A DNA stretch of 64,000 bases from Massospora cicadina (lineage: Eukaryota; Entomophthoromycota; Entomophthoromycetes; Entomophthorales; Entomophthoraceae). Numbering within the stretch: the first letter of the stretch is position 1; each line of letters starts with the position of its first letter. The notes below the pieces were generated by a model. It was not told the origin of the DNA, made no database searches, and was given only the letters and a program-made list of their open reading frames with translations. The stretch lies in the NCBI GenBank assembly GCA_022478985.1, contig JAKSZP010000117.1, positions 124,001-188,000 on the forward strand, read 5' to 3'. The position numbers and the translations under genes were made by a program. Shown here piece after piece: positions 22,480 through 34,718 of the stretch.

Positions 22480-23790
22480 TTATTTGACAAGTATTGGGAA
22501 GTATTTTCTCAGGACAATCACGATTTGGGATGAATGAAAATATAACACACAAAGTCAACACTAGGAAATATTTGCTAATAAGAATGAGACTGATTAGACA
22601 CTCAAAGGCGGCTGAGCGATATTGGAGGAAGAAATCAGTAAACAGTGAAGCACGGGCTTTAAGTTATGTCATTACGTCCCTGGGCAAGTCCTATCCTTAT
22701 CATGAAGAAAGAGGACAGTTCAAATTGGGTGGTGATCAATCATCAGAAGCTGAATAAGATTATGGAGAAGGATTCATATCTACTACCACAAATCAATGAT
22801 GCACCTGATTGATTGGAAAAACGTATTTCTCTGGCATGGATCTAATATTGGATACTGGTCTATTGATTTTCCAACAGAAGACCAAGAGAAATGAGCAACC
22901 ATCACCACACAGGGGGCTGTATTAACCAACAAGGATGCTACAAGGTATATGCAACGCACCTGCGACGTTCCAGAGGGCCATGGACGCCATATTGAATGAC
23001 CTGAAGTTGTCATGCGTCTTGGCGTACTTGAACAATATAAATGTGTCCAGTAGGACATTTACTGACCATTTACACCACTTGGAAGAAGTCTTCAAGAGAC
23101 TGTCCGCAGCTAATCTGAAACATAAGCTGAGGAAGTGTCACATCCCAAAGACTTGAAATATCTGGGATTTTGTAATCATCTCTAGTGGTCTGCAGTAGCA
23201 TGCCCAGAAAATTAAAACTATAGAGTGAATGTCTGTGCTGAAAAGTGTCCAAGATATCCAAATGTTCCTTGGAATGGTCAGATGCTATCAATGATTTATT
23301 CAGGATAAAAAAAATCACCAAGCCCCTCTTCCATTTTCTAAAGGATCCAAAAAAAGGATTTATTTGAAATGAAGAGGCCCAGAGTTTTTTTCAAAAATAT
23401 ATGCCGGTATTATTATATTCTCTGGTTTTGAAATATCCAAAAATTCGATTGAGTATTTATAGTACAGACTGATGCTTTGTAGATAGCAATTGGCGCCATC
23501 CTGAGCCAAGTGGATGAACTCAGGGACAAACATCTGGTATAATATGTGAGCTGGACACTCTTAACAGCTGAGAGGATTACGCCATGACTGAGCATGAATG
23601 TCTTGTGATAATTTATGCCTGTAAACATTTCTAGGTGTATATTCATGGAACTCACTTCAAATTGGTGATGGGCCACTACTCGTTGCGTTGGCTAAACAAT
23701 TTAAGAGAACTGAAAGGACAACTGTCCCTATGGGCATTAAGCTACAGGCTTATTATTATGAGATAGTCCACTAAGCTGGAGATTCTCATC
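22480..23790 (+). pseudogene. GyE RT and RNase H remnant
   Basis: SNWVVINHQKLNKIMEKDSY and LLPQINDAPD (22720-22810) are the RT fingers; GICNAPATFQRAMDAILNDL (22938-22999) and YLNNINV (23025-23045) the palm. The catalytic YxDD box reads Y-L-N-N, both aspartates replaced. The RNase H part reads YAMTEHECLVIIYACKHF then, after a stop, VYIHGTHFKLVMGHYSLRWL (23578-23695), with the last TDH block changed to MGH. Many stops. Confidence 0.85.
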
Positions 23791-24119
23791 AGAATGCGGA
23801 TGGCTTATCAAGGTTACCAATAGTCCAAGTGGTATACCAGCAAGCGGATGAGCTATTCCAGAGAATGTTCAAAAGAGAAATTTGGGAACTAGCCCTGAGA
23901 AATCCAAGGTGCGCTTCAAAAACAATGGAAAACACCAAGAACATAGATGGACAAGATTTCAAGATTATTGATGGGAAACAATTATTATTTCCAAAGCCGT
24001 TGAAATAAGCGGATATCATTCAAGACACTCAAGGTTGTCAGGCATGGAGTCCTATAGAAAATGATCAATCACATTCACCAGTATTACTACTGGGAGTCCA
24101 TTAACTACGATCTAGAAGA

Positions 24120-25070
24120 TTATCTGCTTGTTGTGTGAAGTGCCAATTTCATAAGCCCCACAAAACACAACTAGATGCTAACTAGTCTGCCCTGGATTTT
24201 CTTAGCATATGGTGTCCTTCAACGTGATGGGACCATTAATCATGAGTACTGGAGAGTCAAATACATCATAGTTGCAATCGACCATCTAACAAGATAAATT
24301 TGAGATGGAGTCTTGGCAAAAGTAGATGCTCCAAGCACTGCGCGGTTTATCCTAGATCAAGTGGAATACTGATATAGATGCCCGCAGGTCTCGTTGAGCA
24401 ATAAAGGAATGAATTTCACGTATCATATGATCCTACAATTGAATGAATTAATGGAGATCTAATAATCGTGTCTGTACCATACCAACTGGAGATGAATGGA
24501 CTGGTAGAAAGGGTCAATGGAATGCTGGCTATGACGCTGAGGAATCTGGTTGAATAGAGAACTTTGGAATGGGGAACATACGTTAGTTCATTTACATTTG
24601 CATTTAATGTAAGCCATCATATGGCGACAGGAAAAAATGCCGTTTGGGTTGCTATAAGGAAGGAAGGCGCATTGCTGCTGATTTTATATTCAGTGGTGAA
24701 CCAACATTGGGGATGAGTGCCAAGCAGTACCTGATCTGATTGGCAAATATCCTGATCAAGATGCGATCACAAGCATAAAATACAACCTTGAAGAAAAGGA
24801 TCAAGGCAAAAACGATGGATGATAAGAACTGACTGGCCTTATCAGAATACCAAATAGGAGAAAGAGGTGCCTATTGCAATGTGCATAGTTTTGGGAGAAG
24901 AAACAAGCTAGATGCATTGTGGTTGTGTCCATTTGAAATTATCGCCAAGATGGTGATGTACACCTATTCCATCAAGAACCTCTTTTATGGAAGGATAGTA
25001 AATTGAGACCATGCTAAGTATTTAAAGAAGTGGATCAATAAAAACATAAAAAGAGTGTTCCCAAAGGATC
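24120..25070 (+). pseudogene. GyE integrase remnant
   Basis: The core begins around 24210 and includes VAIDHLTR at about 24273-24296 in one frame, then VPYQLEMNGLVERVNGML (24473-24526), the 'P..NG..ERVN..L' region that includes the third catalytic Glu. SHHMATGKN at 24612 fits the end of the core. The C-terminal tail LWLCPFEIIAKMVMYTYSIK (24920-24980) matches the 'W.GP..V......Y.I' gypsy tail. Stops throughout. Confidence 0.8.
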
Positions 25071-25536
25071 ACTGAGCCATTATGATGTTTATTTTTCTGA
25101 TGATTTTGTTAAGTCCAAAAGAGGACTGCTGAACCAACTAGATGGTTAAGTCTTGAAAAAATAAGACCTCTGAACCATAGAAAACTGGTAGGTCTAAGTA
25201 TATTTAAGAACCAGTTTGGGGAAATAATATAAAAAAGATGGACCGCTGAACCAAGTAAAGGTCATGTACCATATAAAATGAAAAGAAGAAAAAATATAAT
25301 ATTATTAATAAAAATATAGGAATATATACTTTAAAAATCATAGAAAAAACATATATTCTATAATTTTTTTTGGCTTTTTTTGACTCAGGGATAATTCCGC
25401 TTATGTTGCCTCTTGGGGGAGGAAGGATGGATCGCAGTAGAATTAAACTGTCAATATCTATATATGGGATACTCTCTTTCCGCTCAGCGTACTTTCTGAG
25501 CAAATCTTTCAGAAAAAGTAAATCTCAATCACCCGC

Positions 25537-27384
25537 CATAGTTTTGCTCTGTTGCCCTAAGATTTCCCGCTGGCTTCTCCTTTGTAGTGCAGTGGCAAAA
25601 CTCCCCACGCCATTTTCCATCTGGCGAGAAAATGTGCTTGGACTGGCTTGCCCAGTCATACCAAACCCCTGAGATGATTCGTTCATCCCAAGGATTTCAA
25701 CGCCCACCTCACTTGTACCCAAGCAGTGCCTTGTTGCCCCCTGGTGCTCCCCGGAGAAACATGCATTTTGGCCTTAGAGTCAATTATGGTTATTCCTTAT
25801 CACAACTGAACCATTTAACAAAATGGCTCAAGCTGTGATGATTCCCACTAGTTTAATTGATTTCTGACCCTATAAGGGGTATTTTGATCTCAGCCTCACT
25901 TGTGAAGCTGATAGCGCCACTGCAACAACTGTTCCCATGGTTTTTCAGGGTACCCCTCTCCCCATAATTCAGACCTGGCTCCCAGAGGATACCACTTTAG
26001 TGGTTCAGTTCGCTGATTTTCCCACCCATCTTACTCCTGCGGTGCTCCACCAGGAGCTTATGGACAGTTTGGCAGTCTATGGCTCCAACCCCATCTTACA
26101 CTTTGTGGTCCCAAATGTGGCCACACGCCTCGCTGGTCCTCGGGCATATGCCATGATCAGCCCTGAATTTAGTAAATTCTCCTTGTCAATTCCCCCCTCA
26201 TGGCATCATTCCTTCTGCCCATGACCATCCGTTATGGGCCTGCGTTGAGGACGGGCGGACAATCTGACCATCCTGTTTTGAGTTGGACCACTTTAAACGC
26301 AAGTGCTTTTCCTTAGTTGCTTCAGATGGTTCTGATTCTTTGTCTGCCAGCTTTCAATTCGCTGCCCACCCCACGCCAGTTTTCATATGGAGTACAATCC
26401 TACCTTTACTTCCCTTAAAGCACATTGCTGCAGCTACGCTTGCAGCCTTTAATCAGTCTCCTCCTCGCCCAGTGCCACACACGCTCCCTTCAATTAAGCA
26501 TCATCTTGGAACCCAGTTCGCTCCCATGCTTCCTCCAAAAACCAACCAAACCTCAACTATATGCCAATTCCCCAATTCAATTCAACCTGAACCCTAGGGA
26601 GTTATTGGTTGAAATTGACAAATCGGGTAATCTTATTTAAGAACCATCTCTACAAGATTGAGTAGTTAGTTAATGAAGAATGAGATGCCAAATACCCCCA
26701 TCATTTCTATGCCCCACAGCGAAATGCCAAACCATTTTGCAGTGACCACCAACTTGCAGTTAAAGCAGCTGTCATGCCAGATTGTTGTCCCCTCCACAAA
26801 GCTGTGGCCATATCAGTGGCTATGCTCACATGTTGTATCTCCCCTGCTTTTATCCACTCAACCATCACCCCACAAAGTAAGGATACAGTAAATAAATTAC
26901 AAAAAGATGTCAATGATGCCATCCAGAATGTGGTAACTGTAGCATGGAATCCTAAAGTTAAGATTAACCAAACCAAAATTGCTATATTTATTAAACTCCC
27001 AGACGCCTACAGTAAAGCAGTTAAGCTTTTAGTCAAATATATCAGTGTCATTTTTTAGCTGGCAATTTCCATGAGATACCAATTATTAGTATTGAACCAC
27101 ATGCTGCCGATGCCCTGACGCCCTTGCTATCCGCCTTGACATGTACCCTACTCTGGGATGAGGAAGCTGCTGCTAAAGATGAGCCCCCCAATCCACCTGC
27201 CCCTTCCACCATGGTCGGTTAAGCGGTTTTCCGCTGCCCCACCTGATTGGTTGTTTTCTTTTGGTGTGTATCATTCAATACACTCATTTTGGGCGTTTTG
27301 TTTGAATCAAGTAGTTATGTTAGATTTTAGTTTTTTTTAGTTTCAGTGATGTCCGTCCCATGGTCGTCTTACCTTGAATAAATC
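25537..27384 (+). mobile_element. HL2-b: half-LINE inserted in GyE
   Basis: A near-complete HL2 element. Its ORF1-like protein reads LIDF then PYKGYFDLSLTCEADSAT (25856-25918), DTTLVVQFADFPTHLTPAVL and HQELMDSLAVYGSNPIL (25998-26098), the knuckle remnant PSCFELDHFKRKC (26268-26306), and the C-terminal domain from about 26740 to 27180. The 3' UTR ends GGTCGTCTTACCTTGAATAAAT at 27364-27385 region. Several stops and frameshifts. The 5' edge is uncertain; I place it at the first sequence homologous to other copies. Confidence 0.8.
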
Positions 27385-29039
27385 ATCAAAGATCAATATT
27401 ATATTGGATGCTAGCAAGGGCTAGACCTACTTGAAGCCAAGTTTGCTGAGCAGAGGCGGATCCCTGTGAAAAATTGACTAGGGAATGAGAGATGAACATC
27501 TGGTAACTTGCCAACTGTAATACCCCATATTAGTTAGGGAAGCAACAGAACAAGAAGAGGCAGTCATCAAATAGCCCCGAGTTATTTTGATATGGCACCA
27601 GATCCAGAAAATTGGGCTTGAGCACTTGCAGACAGGCACATCAAGAACATTGGAAATATGTGCTGGCATTGAGCAAGGGATACTAGGTGGGGGTTGCCAA
27701 ATCATGTCCCTGATCAAAGCCATCAGGGGAAGGTACCAATGGGACACTCCAGAAACAAGATGGTCATGCAGGGAGCGGATGGTATCCTGCAGATGACGAC
27801 TATGAGCTTCTTGGAAGCAAACGCAGAATGAGCAATGGAAGCTGGGAAGCTTTGTGGCCCAACTTTAAAGAACTTGGATGATAAAATGAAGAGAATAGGC
27901 TGCAACATCTTGATCTATATTATTCTCGAGATTATAGGGGTTCAGAACTATGGATAGAGCTTTGGTTACTTGGGTCTTCAATTCTGTGTAGGAGAGTTAG
28001 AAATGTTTGCATTTTCCAATAACCAGTTCAGTTGACAGAAAATCTGGTTTGTAATACTGGCCGAGTCAAAAAAGGAACTCTGGAAGCAAGTCCAATCTGG
28101 TGAGTAACGTTTGAGATTGGAGGGAATTGCTTCAGGAGGTTCAATGATGATTGTAGGAGTATCTGGTGATGGACTCAATAAGGAGAGTTTTGAAATATAA
28201 CTCAGGATTTTGACAGAGGGAGGATTGGCCACAAGTCATTTGAGACAATTTCTAACCATATTTCATCAGGATTGGATAGCATTCTGGTAATTCCACTGAA
28301 GGACTAGCCATGGGTACTTGACTGGGAGTATGAGTCCTAGGAGACCAATAGAAGAGGTTTCATCTTGCAGATCGACTCATCAGTTGAAAAGACTAACATT
28401 TTCATCAGACATACTTTCAAGCATCTGTTGATACCAATAGTCCAAATTTTACATATGAGCTGGACAAGAGGGAGATGTCAGACTTTTATGATAGTTGACA
28501 TTATGCATTCTGTAATCAATTGGGCTCTAATTTTTGGAGAAATATAATGTCAAAATTAATGAGATAAGCTCTCCAGAGGAGAATTAAGAATTATATGAGC
28601 TAAGAAGTTATTATGGGAAAATAATAAGAGCAAATATAAATAAGCATTATTAATCACGCCACAAAACAAACATCAATGGCAAGTATCTCAGATTAAGTAT
28701 GAGGAGGAAAAACAGGAAATTGAGGATGCTGGTCCAAGGATCTTAATATGACAGTAGTGTATATGCCCTAATGGAGGGAAAACTGGATCCTGGGATCAGT
28801 ATCATCACATGTAAATTGATCAGCCTAGCATGACAGAAGGTCATGGGGACTACGCTCTGAGTAGATGGTAGTGAGGAGGAAGAGGAAGAGAACTGCCTTC
28901 CAAAGTTCATCCTGAGCAGCGTTGAGTACATATTGTCATTACTCCACTTGGACCCAGGATATAACTGACCTGGTGTTCAAAGTGGTATTCTCATGTCCTG
29001 ATCCTATTCTCGACGTAAATCTAGGTAAGAGGGGTGATG
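27385..29039 (+). other. GyE segment between integrase and 3' LTR, unassigned
   Basis: About 1.65 kb belonging to GyE but past the HL2-b insertion. Protein-like frames exist on both strands. Minus frames 28232-27978 (84 aa), 27908-27723 (61 aa) and 27747-27478 (89 aa) lie in order. Plus frames read ALADRHIKNIGNMCWH (27632 onward) and similar. I recognise neither. Some gypsy elements carry a third or an antisense frame in this position, so it may be a lost accessory gene, or simply gag-like debris. The last 10 bases are the polypurine tract. Confidence 0.4.
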
Positions 29040-30142
29040 TGTTGAAATTTTTGCCCACATTTCCAGCCATCTAGTTTACTATGGGTCACTAGGGGATAAT
29101 TCCCTATAGCAAGTGAATTGGATATCTTTTGCCCCAAAGTTTGGGTTAACAATGTTCAGGAAATTTTAGATAATTCACCTGGTTTGGACACTTCAGGGAT
29201 CAATCTGAGTGAATACTTAAGATCTCGTCAGGCAGAGTTGCCAATGAAATGGGGACATCTAATAGTTGATTGATGATTAACTATCAGGTGTACCAATTGG
29301 GTTTGGTTGGGTTTCATCACCAACCAAGTGAGAATTTAAGGAGCAAGTTGTGAGGTGAGTAATGCTGCCTGCAACTAGAAAATTAATCAGCTAGTTTGTG
29401 ACCTGCTATAATGGGTAACAAGTCACATTACCTAATCAGGTCGCTTGCTAAATATGGTTGGTTTACTGGGATTGAGTAAAACATGTTAGGGACACGTTTT
29501 CTGACTCTATTCATTTAGATCTTTAGGATTTACAATGATGGAATTTTAACAAAGATGGAGAAGACCATTGCTGATGAGATGAAAAAGGGTAATTCAATGG
29601 CAACGGCTGCCAAGTTCATCACTGAGGCGCCAACTGAGGGTTGGGCGCTAATTTACCTCTATAAATTTTCCTGAGAATTTACTTAATAAAAAAGAAGTTA
29701 ATTTGCAAATTCATTATCATTTTTAGCTCTATTCATCTTCAAGGAAAATATTTCTGTGTGCTTTAATTGGGAACTCTTTAATAGGATAAAGTGTAATGAT
29801 TGAGGATCCTGAGAAGAGAAGCTGCGCTGAGAATGGAATTGCTGCAACTTTGCATCACCAGAGGAAAGACCATAAACTAGGATCTGAACGCGGATCAACT
29901 TAGGCGGATAAGGGAATAAATCCTTTCTGAGGACATCCAGATTAATTTGAGAAAAAATACCAGTCAAGCTTTGGACCAGAAACTAGTGATTATTCAACTA
30001 CCTATAATATTCCTCATACTATTATTTATCATATATCATAAATCATCAGACAATGCAAGGATTATACAAATCGAACCTATGTAAGGTATTAATTTTAGGA
30101 GTTTATTAGTGAACAAGCAGCAAACCCCTAAGATTTTTGACT
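29040..30142 (+). repeat. GyE 3' LTR
   Basis: Starts TGTTGAAATTTTTG after the purine run AAGAGGGGTGATG (29027-29039) and is collinear with the 5' LTR. Its last bases (TTTTTGACT) have drifted from the AACA end of the 5' LTR; the end is set by the TTCCA target duplication at 30143-30147. Confidence 0.8.
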
Positions 30143-30147
30143 TTCCA

Positions 30148-31400
30148 TGTCAGGTGGTGATCAAGGTCATTTTAAGAACTGTATACAAAAAATTGATGTA
30201 GTAAATTCAGAACTAATACAATCAAAGACATTAATATAGTTGAAGTTAAAGGAGCAGTACATGAAGTCTGAGCTAAAACAACAATTTGATGCTGGATACG
30301 TGTACCCTCCCAGAGCCCATGGTTGTTCTCAATGTTGCTTATAAAAAGAAAAATGGTAGTCACAGAATATTGATGAAATACAGGAAGATAAACAGCCTCA
30401 CAATGAAGGACAAATATTAATTACACAAGTTGACAGTACTCAGGCTTGACTCTACAGCCTATACTAATTCTCCACAAATGGACCTATCTATCTGTTACTA
30501 GAAGAATTAATCACCAAAAGACCAAGAAAAGTGCGACTTAATAAGCATAGAAGGATTATTTAAACCTAATTGTCTATCAAAAATTATGTAATGTGATTGC
30601 ATCATTACAGTGAGTAATGAATCAAATCATTTGAGATTTTAAACTGAGCTACATGTTTGTTTAATTATCTAATATACTGTGTTCTCAATTACCCTTTACG
30701 ATCATTTTAACCACCTTAAGTCAGTTTTCTAATGATTATGAAAAAATAACATTAAACTTAAACTTGAAAAGTGTAACTTTTTTAACAGAAATTGAATTCC
30801 TAGGACATGCCATAATTTGGAAAGGGAAATAACCTTTAACTTATTAGTTCAGAGAGATCTCCAAGATACATATACTAAAGAATTCAAAGATATACAGGCA
30901 TTCTTAGGAATGATAGAGTATTACCATCAATTACTTCATCTTTCTTAACTCACCAAACCTCTTATTTGATTACTTGAAAATAATACCCCTTTTATAGGAG
31001 AAGTAGAACAATGAACCTCGTTTGAAACTTAATATAATCTTTTACTTAAAAAGAAGAACCAATTTCTGACATCTAGACTATGGGTAGCCAATTATCCTCT
31101 TTACAGAATCCTCTTATCTAGCCATAGTGGTCATTTTCTTGTAGCTGGATGTTGAAGGCACTGACCGCCCAGTGTCCTATTACAGTAAGACGCTTTTAAA
31201 ATCTTCGTGCAATTACAATGTCACAGAAAAGAAAATGCCTAAAAAATCTACTCGCAGTGAAGCCCTTTAGGCCCTTCCTTTATGGAAAATATTACAGTTT
31301 TCATAACATGCTTCCCAAAAGCGGTTACAGAACATGAAAGATCTTAAGAAAGTCTAGCTTAAAGTGCTCTCAAGCTTTAGCACTATGGCATGATATCCTT
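30148..31400 (+). pseudogene. GyD RT and RNase H remnant
   Basis: Directly after the GyE insertion the GyD reading continues: SELKQQFDAGYV, then in the next frame VVLNVAYKKKNGSHRILMKY and RKINSLTMKDKY (30313-30410), the RT finger block. The palm and YxDD are not readable. An RNase H/connection region with SQKRKCLKNLLAVKPFRPFL is at about 31220-31290. This is among the most decayed sequence in the window. Confidence 0.65.
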
Positions 31401-31639
31401 ATTGAGCAGGGTGTGATACTTGAGTGTGAATGGACTAATCAGAACGCCTACTCCATTTAGACAACAGAAAGGCTGAACAGTTACATGACCTACTTATGAA
31501 GCTGGACTCTTGAGAGGATAAAGATGAGCAAATGAGAAGAAGATGAAACGACACTTGTGAAACAAAGAGTTATTGACAGGATATTATACATAAAAATTGA
31601 AGCTGACTGGTTACCTTTCTTAAACCTTCAAAATAAGTA

Positions 31640-32173
31640 CTAGTTATAAAAGAAGCCCACAATACCTTAGGACATGAAGGATCCAGAAGAAAAACTAATG
31701 TATCAGGAATTTATACTATCAGGAAGGAATGCTAAACTCTTTAGTGTAAGTTTTGTATGCCTGAATAATTTTGCAAAATTAAACGGTGTTTAAGACTAAT
31801 TACAAGTTTAGCCAATGACCCCTCAGTAGCTATTCCATAACATTAGTTTATATTCTGTACGTCCACTCCCTGAATCAGCAAGAAAATAAATACAGTATTG
31901 AAGGAATCGAGTAATTCACATAATAGTTTAAACTAATTACTATTCCAGAAAAAACTGAAAAGGCCAACACAAACTTCCTATATTGATAAATATTCACTTG
32001 GCATGTTTGTCTCAGATATTTCTATGCAATAGGGGAGAAACTTTACCTTATAGTTGTGAAGATCCTAGCTATAAGCATTGGGACTCAACAGCGTTTTAAA
32101 GCGCCATACAACACATTAACAAGTGGAAGTTTAGTATTATAAAAAAACTCTAGTCTCAATATTAAGAAAGATG
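31640..32173 (+). pseudogene. GyD integrase, HHCC and core
   Basis: VIKEAHNTLGHEGS at 31638-31680 is the H-x4-H part of the integrase zinc domain; CKFCMPE at 31748-31768 supplies the C-x2-C. The core follows in mixed frames: FKLITIPEKTEKANTNFLY (31925-31985), then VVKILAISIGTQQRFKAPYN and SLVL, stop, KNSSLNIKK to 32173. The gene breaks off exactly at the HL1-c insertion. Confidence 0.75.
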
Positions 32174-33264
32174 GATAATCTATTACTCATGTCCCTTTTG
32201 TTTCAAATTGGATCAATTGAAGTGCAAGTGCCCTGAGGTTTCCAACTCCGCCTCTTCCACCGCTCCAACCTCTGGTATAGTCCCAGCTGCCGCTTCACCC
32301 AAAATTTTTAAATGGGGTTTGATCCTCTCACCATCAACCTCAGCAAATTCAGGCGCTTCTTCCAAGGCGGTAGATGATCAAAAAATTAGAAATATTAAAT
32401 TTTTTTAATTAAATGACTTACAGAATTGTAAGTTAATGACAGAATCAGTTTCAGCTGAGCTGTGAGGTCAACAGAAAATGGCCAAACAGTTACTGCCACC
32501 GCTCCAATTCCTGTGTCAGACCAGCGCTGGTTGAAAAAAAATCCATTAGAGGCTCACAAATGGATTGATGATGATGAACAGCTGTACCATGTAAAGCCAG
32601 ATTTTTCTTTAGAGATTTTTCATTGAACTTCTCAATTTGTGTCATCACCATTTTTATCTTTGAAACAGTTTTCCAATTTATAAAGATATCAAAAAATGGT
32701 GGTGATTCCTTAGCTGCCCCTACAACACCCTCTTCCTCCAGCAACTTCAGGGGGCGATAGAACCCTGGTGATGGTATACCCATTTACATTTTTCCTGTGA
32801 GTTCTATGAAGATGTCAAATATGAATTTATGGAGATTGCATTTGGTGTGAGCCACGCTTGCATTGATGCAGCAAAACTTTGCTGTTTGATCCCAACTCTC
32901 CCCAATCCCAAAAGCGCATTAAGTCATTTACTTGTGTGCTTGCTCTCATCACTTTCGCTGAGTATCAACTTGCTCAATATGTTGAGGCAATGGACACTTC
33001 TGGTCTCATAAACAAAGAAAAACTACAACTATACCTCTTATGCCACATGCTGCTGATGCTTTTACCTCATTGTTGTCCACCATGGTCTTCCAGCTAAGGT
33101 GGGCGCCAGACAAAAGTTCCTAAAGCTTCTTTGCTGCTTGATTAGCTTTGTAGGCTGATAGCAAAGGTGCCATATTGGAAATTTATATTTTATGATAGTC
33201 CATTTGTTTGCTATTTTGTAAAAAAGACGCATGACGTCTGTTTGGATTGAGCACCACTAGTGCT
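32174..33264 (+). mobile_element. HL1-c: 5'-truncated half-LINE inside GyD integrase
   Basis: Starts just before the zinc knuckle (CPFCFKLDQLKCKC at 32191-32232, the His now Gln). It continues through a region with WIDDDEQLYHVKPDFSL (32560-32612) to the C-terminal domain with EYQLAQYVEAMDTSGLINK (32962-33018), and ends CACTAGTGCTAAAAAA. AAGAAAGATG (32164-32173) and AAAAAAGATG (33265-33274) are the probable 10-bp target duplication. The GyD integrase reading frame resumes right after it. Confidence 0.82.
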
Positions 33265-33274
33265 AAAAAAGATG

Positions 33275-33756
33275 CTTTTAATCCTTAGCACTGGGATCAA
33301 TACCTCCTGAGTACATTGATGACTTACTGTATAAGTATCATTAGATTATCAAAATGTCTCCATTTAAAGCTTTAGAGAAAAGATTCTTGAATCCCAGCTC
33401 TGTTGTCCCGCAGAGCTACCAGTGATAACATTAAAGAGCCTGAAATTTTTTAAGAATATCCGCACAAAAAATATTAAACTTAATCTGATGTGATGATTAA
33501 TCTAGCCAAAACGGTTTTAAAGAGAACAGTCATAAAATGCAACATTGCTACCCTTACTCGCATTTAAAGTTTCTGCTTTAGCCTTGTACTACCACAACTT
33601 CCTAGCACCACTTGGAGAAAATTTATGTTTTATCTGGAAAGGAACCTACATCATAACCTACAAGTGCAGAGATTTATACTCATTTAAGTCTCTAGAAACT
33701 TAATTTACTCTCAACCGCGTTTATAGTCATATCTTGAATTTGTACTCCCCTTCTTT
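33275..33756 (+). pseudogene. GyD integrase C-terminus
   Basis: HWDQYLLSTLMTYCIS (33298-33345) and ALYYHNFLAPLGENLCFIWK, GTYIITYK, DLYSFKSLE, LNRVYSHILNLYSP (33585-33750) align block by block with the GyH end (YHNFITSRSEKLGSIWKGPF, YSIKSLA). It is interrupted by HL1-d a few codons before the end of pol, which resumes at 42205 with the polypurine tract. Confidence 0.78.
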
Positions 33757-33865
33757 TTTAGTACTAGTGTTGCCCAACCCAAAAGGGGGACCCACCATGA
33801 ATCTTACTTTAAAATGGCCCAAAAAAAGGTATTATAAGAAATAAAAAAAATCCAAATATGGCACC

Positions 33866-34430
33866 TGTCGCAATTTTGATATGACTGAATGATAATCTTG
33901 TGACAGTCGAGCAAAATCTGTTAACATAGTATCAGTTACAAATATTTGAGTGCCTTGAGATGAGGCGATATTGGGATATAATGGGTCTTATTGGATATAT
34001 GGGTTTATTGGATCACCTCTATATAAGGCGATAAGGCGATGTTGACATTTGAAGAAATTGAAGTAAAACGCCTACAAATAGGGTGACATCAAATTAAGAA
34101 TAACGAGCCAAATTTGAGGAAAATTGGTGGAATAGAATAACCCAAGCAATGAGGAATAGTATTGTCTGAAGCTGATGTATATAAGCAAAATGGGCGATTA
34201 AGAGAGAGAGGTTTATTTAGTACAGACGAGATTGGACAGCAAAGATGCTGTATTTATAAAACAAAATTAATAAATAAAAGAACTGGTTGGGGCAATTGCT
34301 CCTATTTTTGAATTATTTTCAAATGCGTCTAAAGGACTGACGATCTCCACATCGTCCATCCGTTGCTCAGAGGGCTCAACCTGTGCAAATAGCCTGACAG
34401 ATCCTAACGATTCCATCCAAAATTACAACA
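33866..34430 (+). repeat. GyF 5' LTR
   Basis: Begins TGTCGCAATTTTG and ends AATTACAACA. Collinear with the 3' LTR. About sixteen of the differences are CG in one copy against TG or CA in the other (for example TCGCA/TCACA at the second codon-length block, GGATCACC/GGATCGCC, AAGGCGAT/AAGGCAAT). Confidence 0.92.
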
Positions 34431-34431
34431 G

Positions 34432-34449
34432 TAGTGCTCATTACAGGGG
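34432..34449 (+). other. GyF primer binding site
   Basis: TAGTGCTCATTACAGGGG starts one base after the LTR. It matches the GyE site at 16 of 18 positions, with two transitions. Confidence 0.7.
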
Positions 34450-34718
34450 AACCATTGATCAACCACCCAACACTCTGGAACTCCAGTCACCAATGATGCC
34501 TTACCAAAGTCATGTTATTGGGGAGTCCTCCCAAAAACCCATATCAGCTTTATATGAGGAAATCAAAGTTACCTTGGACGCGGTACTAAAACCAAGCTGA
34601 ACTCCTTCAAGAATGTAACGCGGTCATGCATCAACTTGATAGTACGTTTAGTCAAATAAGAATCTTGGGACAACAAAATGAAGAAATCAATGAATGACTA
34701 AATGATACCACACAGCGG

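Larger units (their letters stand above)
18766..30142 (+). mobile_element. GyE: gypsy element with both LTRs, nested in GyD
   Basis: The LTRs 18766-19863 and 29040-30142 share long stretches (for example TGGGTCACTAG, CTATCAGGTGTACCAATTGG, CACTGAGGCGCCAACTGAGG). TTCCA at 18761-18765 and 30143-30147 is the 5-bp target duplication. The interior has a primer site, gag with an intact CCHC knuckle, protease, RT, RNase H and integrase, then 1.7 kb of extra sequence before the polypurine tract AAGAGGGGTGATG. HL2-b (about 25.54-27.38 kb) is inserted downstream of integrase. At 11.4 kb (9.5 kb without HL2-b) it is the largest element here. Confidence 0.88.

Noticed and set aside
25204..25503. 99-codon minus frame with a hydrophobic segment
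   Set aside because: It is made of A/T runs between GyE integrase and HL2-b; the phenylalanine/isoleucine richness is compositional.
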